From positions 1 through 64,000 of the forward strand of contig CAKUGF010000004.1 in assembly GCA_934654585.1 (NCBI GenBank): a stretch of 64,000 nucleotides of DNA. The letters run 5' to 3'. A model generated the notes under the pieces. It was given only the letters and a program-made list of their open reading frames with translations. It did not search any database and was not told the origin of the DNA. Made by a program: the position numbers and the translations under genes. Of the stretch, positions 61,138 to 64,000 are shown one piece after another (position 1 is the first letter of the stretch; the number at the start of each line of letters is the position of its first letter). This stretch comes from an uncultured Collinsella sp. GTDB taxonomy: Bacteria > Actinomycetota > Coriobacteriia > Coriobacteriales > Coriobacteriaceae.

Positions 61138-62133
61138 CTAGGCGCCAACCTCGGGCAGCTCGGGAACATTGGTGTCGCCCGTACGGTCGCCAATGCAGAT
61201 CTGCCACAGCTCGGTCCAGGTGCCGTCATCCTCGATCTTCTTAAGGAAGTCGTTGACAAAGGCGACACCGTCGGAATCGAGCGGCAGGCCGATGCCGTAG
61301 GGCTCCTTGCTGCCGAAGGGCTTGCCGGCAATCTTGTACTTGCCGGGCTCGCGGACCAGGGCGCTCTGCTGCATGTTGTTGTCGATGACGTAGGCGTCAA
61401 CGCGACCCTGCTGGAGTGCCTGGCGGGCCTCCTCGTCGGTCTTGAACTCCTGCTGGCTGGCCTTGGGAGCGAACTCCTCCAGGATGGCGGGGCCGTTGGA
61501 GCCAGACTGGACGGCGACGTTCTTGTCGGCCAGGTCGTCGACGCCCTTGATGTCGTCGTTATCGGCGAGCACCAGGATAGCCTGCTGGGTGTAGTAGTAG
61601 GGGCCGGCGAAGGAGACGAGCTTCTTGCGCTCATCGGTGATGGTGTAGGTGGCAAAGACGGCGTCGACCTGGCCGTTCTGCAGGACGGACTCGCGCGTGT
61701 CCGAGGTCACCTGGGTGATCTCGACCTTGTTCTCGCCCAGGATGTAGTTGGACAGGAGCTGTGCGATACCGGCGTCGAAGCCGCGGGTCTGACCGTCTTT
61801 CTCGTTGAGGAGGGAGAAGAGCGTGGAGGTCTGAACGCCACCGATCTTAAAGACGCCGGCGTCCTTGACGGCGGTAGCCCAAGCGCTGGCGGCGATGGCG
61901 TTGTCATCGGCCTTGGGGCCGTTGTCGACGAGCTTGTCGAATGCCTTGGCATCGAGCGTGGCGGAAACCTCGGTATCCTCGGAGCTCTTGGAAGAGCCGG
62001 TGGCGGAACCCTTGTCGGCCTCGGCGCTGGTGTCGGAGCAGCCGGCAAGACCAAGGCCGGCGACGGTTGCGAAGGTGGCGGCGACAAAGCCGCGGCGGTC
62101 GAGAACGACCTGCTGGGAGAGGTTCTTGCTCAT
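61138..62133 (-). CDS. amino acid ABC transporter substrate-binding lipoprotein
   Basis: 331 residues. The N-terminus has paired arginines (R13-R14 in DRRGFVAA) and lipobox LAGC (C32), so a Tat-type exported lipoprotein. The mature part is a SBP_bac_3 domain (FSLLNEKDGQTRGFDAGIAQLL, DAVFATYTITDERKKLVSFAGPYY), the glutamate/glutamine/polar amino acid binding fold. A Ser/Glu/Asp-rich linker follows the lipid cysteine. First gene of the operon. Confidence 0.94.
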   Translation of the reverse strand: MSKNLSQQVVLDRRGFVAATFATVAGLGLAGCSDTSAEADKGSATGSSKSSEDTEVSATLDAKAFDKLVDNGPKADDNAIAASAWATAVKDAGVFKIGGVQTSTLFSLLNEKDGQTRGFDAGIAQLLSNYILGENKVEITQVTSDTRESVLQNGQVDAVFATYTITDERKKLVSFAGPYYYTQQAILVLADNDDIKGVDDLADKNVAVQSGSNGPAILEEFAPKASQQEFKTDEEARQALQQGRVDAYVIDNNMQQSALVREPGKYKIAGKPFGSKEPYGIGLPLDSDGVAFVNDFLKKIEDDGTWTELWQICIGDRTGDTNVPELPEVGA

Positions 62134-62248
62134 GGTAGAACACCTTTCTCAATAAAATCCCTAGCGGTTGAGTAGAGTTATACCCTATTTCGCTCAAAGG
62201 GGTCAACACGAAATAACTCAGAAACATACTTACCTTATGGGTTATTCT

Positions 62249-62294
62249 ACCTACCAAAAAGGGACAGGTTTATTTTGGCAGGTTTTATCTGGGG
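62249..62294 (+). repeat. dispersed palindromic element, copy 7
   Basis: Copy with ACCTACC in the left arm, one base from consensus; ends TTTTATCTGGGG. It lies in a divergent promoter region (binding protein on minus, alcohol dehydrogenase on plus). Confidence 0.87.
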
Positions 62295-62403
62295 AAACGT
62301 CGGTTATTGCTGTTGGGACGGTAGCTTGCGGCCGGGGTGGCTGCGCACGGCGGTCGCTATAATGGCGGCAACACGACGCATATATACGTGAGGAGATCGT
62401 TGC

Positions 62404-63606
62404 ATGAATGGCTATACATTCTTCGCGCCGACTAAGGTGCTGTTTGGCGCGGGCAAGCTGAGCGAGCTGGGCGCAGAGAAGCTTCCCGGTGCCAAGGCAC
62501 TCATCGTCACAACGGGCGGCAATTCGGTCAAGCGCTTTGGATATCTGCAGCGCGTGGAGGCCGAGCTCGACCGCGCCGGCGTGGCACACGAGCTGTTCGA
62601 CCGCATTGAGCCCAACCCACTGCGCGAAACCGTCAACGCGGGTGGCTGGATGGCGCGCACCCATGGCTGCGACTTTGTGCTGGCGCTCGGCGGCGGCTCG
62701 GTTATGGACGGCAGCAAGGGCATCTGCGCGGTGGCGGCAAACCCGCATACGGATGCCGAGGGCAACGAGCGCCCTGGCGACATTTGGGACTTTGTGAACG
62801 GCGGCACCGCGCTTGGGCTGCCCATTCCTAACGATCCGCTGCCGCTGGTGTGCGTGACCACGACGGCCGGCACTGGCTCGGAGGCCGATGCGGGTGGCGT
62901 GATCTCGTGCGAGGAGAACGACGAGAAGCTTCGCCTGGGCGACCCGCGCCTGTTCCCGGTGCTTTCGGTCGTCGACCCCGAGCTTATGGTGAGCGTTCCG
63001 TCGCGCCTGACCGCCTATCAGGGTTTCGACGCCCTGTTCCACAACGTTGAGTGCTATATCGCCAATACCAACACGCCCATGGGCGACATGGTTTGCCGCG
63101 AGGGTATCCGACGCGCCGCGGCTTCGCTGGCTGCATGCGTGAACAGCGGCGACGACCTGGATGCTCGCGCCGAGCTCGCTTTTGCCAACACACTCGGCGG
63201 CTATGCCATGGTGTGCTCGGGCTGTGCGGGATGCCACGGCCTTGAGCATGGCATGAGCGCGCACCATCACGACCTGCCGCACGGCGCCGGCCTCATTATG
63301 ATCGCGCGCGCCTACCACACGTGGATGATCGATCACGGTGCCGCGCCCGAGCGCTATATCGACATGGCACGCTTGATGGGCAATGTTGCCGCGGATGATC
63401 CGCACGATTTTGTAATTGAGCTCACGCGCCTGATGGAGGCTTGCCATGTGGCCAACCTTGCCATGAGCGAGTGGGGAATTACGGCCGAAGAGCTGCCGGC
63501 CATTGCGCATAACGCTCTGACGACCAACGGTGTCCTGTTCAGCCACGACCCCGTGACGCTGACCGACCCCGACGTCGTCGAGATTCTCAAGCAAAGCTAC
63601 CGCTAG
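62404..63606 (+). CDS. iron-containing alcohol dehydrogenase
   Basis: 400-residue NAD(P)-dependent dehydrogenase of the group III (iron) family. Cofactor motif VLALGGGSVMDGSKGI (about 96-111). The metal ligands lie in HGLEHGMSAHHHDLPHGAG, which has the family histidines. TTTAGTGSEADAGG is conserved as in butanol dehydrogenases. It probably reduces a short-chain aldehyde or lactaldehyde during fermentation. GAGGAG is upstream of the ATG. Confidence 0.93.
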   Translation: MNGYTFFAPTKVLFGAGKLSELGAEKLPGAKALIVTTGGNSVKRFGYLQRVEAELDRAGVAHELFDRIEPNPLRETVNAGGWMARTHGCDFVLALGGGSVMDGSKGICAVAANPHTDAEGNERPGDIWDFVNGGTALGLPIPNDPLPLVCVTTTAGTGSEADAGGVISCEENDEKLRLGDPRLFPVLSVVDPELMVSVPSRLTAYQGFDALFHNVECYIANTNTPMGDMVCREGIRRAAASLAACVNSGDDLDARAELAFANTLGGYAMVCSGCAGCHGLEHGMSAHHHDLPHGAGLIMIARAYHTWMIDHGAAPERYIDMARLMGNVAADDPHDFVIELTRLMEACHVANLAMSEWGITAEELPAIAHNALTTNGVLFSHDPVTLTDPDVVEILKQSYR

Positions 63607-63622
63607 TTGCCTTGCTACTTTG

Positions 63623-63757
63623 TCTCAATCTGTAACATCTGCAGCCGTTTTTGACGAGTAACTGTTACAGATTGAGATTTTCTCTTCAGGGGAATTCGAA
63701 TGTCTCGATCTGTAACAGTTAGACGAGGATTTGGCCCCTAACTGTTACAGATTGAGA
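63623..63757. repeat. double inverted repeat with a shared 15-19 base arm
   Basis: The string TCTCAATCTGTAACA or its complement occurs four times: 63623-63637, 63663-63677 (inverse), 63703-63721 (TCTCGATC variant, 19 bases) and 63739-63757 (inverse). Two back-to-back palindromes thus carry the same arm. It lies between the dehydrogenase and the terminator of the convergent gene. Confidence 0.85.
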
Positions 63758-63775
63758 TAATCGATTCGTGAAAAC

Positions 63776-63813
63776 AAAAACCTCCGCAAGGGCGCTTGCC
63801 GTTGCGGAGGTTT
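63776..63813 (-). terminator. terminator of the partial right-edge gene
   Basis: Perfect 12-base stem AAACCTCCGCAA/TTGCGGAGGTTT (63778-63789, 63802-63813), with T-rich sequence on minus (TTTTTGTTTT). Confidence 0.9.
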
Positions 63814-63815
63814 CT

Positions 63816-64000
63816 CTACTCGTTTAACAGTCTTACGGCTTCGGCGGCCATGTTTTCGACCGTCATGCCGTTCTGAGCGAGCAGCTCGTTGGGGTCGTAG
63901 CGGTCGGGGAATCCCTTGACGATACCAAAGGTACGCGTGCGCAACGGTGTGCACGCCAAGTAGCACGCCACGCGCTCGCCCCAGCCGCCGTCCAAGATGC
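63816..64000 (-). CDS. transketolase/DXS-like enzyme, C-terminal part only
   Basis: The visible 61 residues include ILDGGWGERVACYLA, TFGIVKGFPDRYDPNELLAQ and NGMTVENMAAEAVRLLNE, the pattern of the C-terminal domain of short 1-deoxy-D-xylulose-5-phosphate synthase-like proteins. The start and catalytic domains lie beyond the window. A general transketolase C-terminal subunit is the alternative. Confidence 0.6.
   Translation of the reverse strand, partial: ILDGGWGERVACYLACTPLRTRTFGIVKGFPDRYDPNELLAQNGMTVENMAAEAVRLLNE

Noticed and set aside
63623-63757. Transposon ends
   Set aside because: Inverted repeats are present, but there is no transposase and no target duplication; the spacing is too short for an element.

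Overview
The window looks like a GC-rich chromosomal segment of an anaerobic gut actinobacterium of the class Coriobacteriia, most likely Collinsella or a close relative. This is inferred from codon and base usage, the LPxTG-anchored flavoprotein locus and gene content; no rRNA or marker gene settles it. I saw no tRNA, rRNA, CRISPR array, transposase or phage gene. The sequence is cut only at the right edge, inside a transketolase/DXS-like gene on the minus strand.

Layout. 54-5347: threonine/aspartate-family biosynthesis, with thrB and thrC on minus and lysC and asd on plus. 5348-6094: gene-free, holding long nested palindromes and a tandem repeat. 6095-8973: ogt and an OmpR-type two-component pair. 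8974-9443: gene-free, with an array of 62-bp hairpin-forming tandem repeats. 9444-17162: ClC channel, GyrI-like protein, MacB/FtsX-type ABC pair, MerR regulator with a small partner, and a membrane-anchored XRE regulator. 17534-19841: phosphofructokinase and a membrane-anchored Ntn amide hydrolase. 19935-31092 (minus): a flavin-based extracytosolic electron-transfer-like locus with an LPxTG-anchored flavoprotein, two more FMN-binding proteins, a NapH-type ferredoxin membrane protein, ApbE flavin transferase, a NusG-II protein (EetA-like), and an ECF transporter condensed into two fusion proteins (EetB-like S+A, and A+T). 31415-35923: M18 aminopeptidase, hydroxyacid dehydrogenase, methionine aminopeptidase and a radical SAM protein.

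36139-47304: a PucR-type regulator divergent from a catabolic-looking run of CocE/NonD hydrolase, MFS transporter, acyl carrier protein, phosphotransacetylase-family enzyme, HSL-type esterase, small membrane protein, butyrate-kinase-family enzyme, second MFS transporter and holo-ACP synthase. It reads as a module that takes up an acylated substrate, moves the acyl group through an ACP thioester and acyl phosphate, and makes ATP. 47731-51000: an alpha/beta hydrolase and a degenerate GGDEF-REC-HD-GYP protein with an HPt partner.

51231-57746: the most striking block. A DUF2975 membrane protein and small HTH regulator precede a visibly AT-richer RiPP cluster. It encodes a 42-residue six-cysteine candidate precursor, an immunity-type ABC transporter (one ATPase, two permeases), a radical SAM/SPASM maturase and an ABC exporter without a peptidase domain. 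The likely product is a thioether-bridged peptide of a type I cannot assign to a known family.

57847-62133 (minus): a glutamate/glutamine-type ABC transporter operon ending with a class-I amidotransferase-like hydrolase. 62404-63606: an iron-type alcohol dehydrogenase. Intergenic regions are unusually rich in structured DNA: seven copies of one short palindromic element, at least six long nested palindromes, and two tandem arrays of hairpins.
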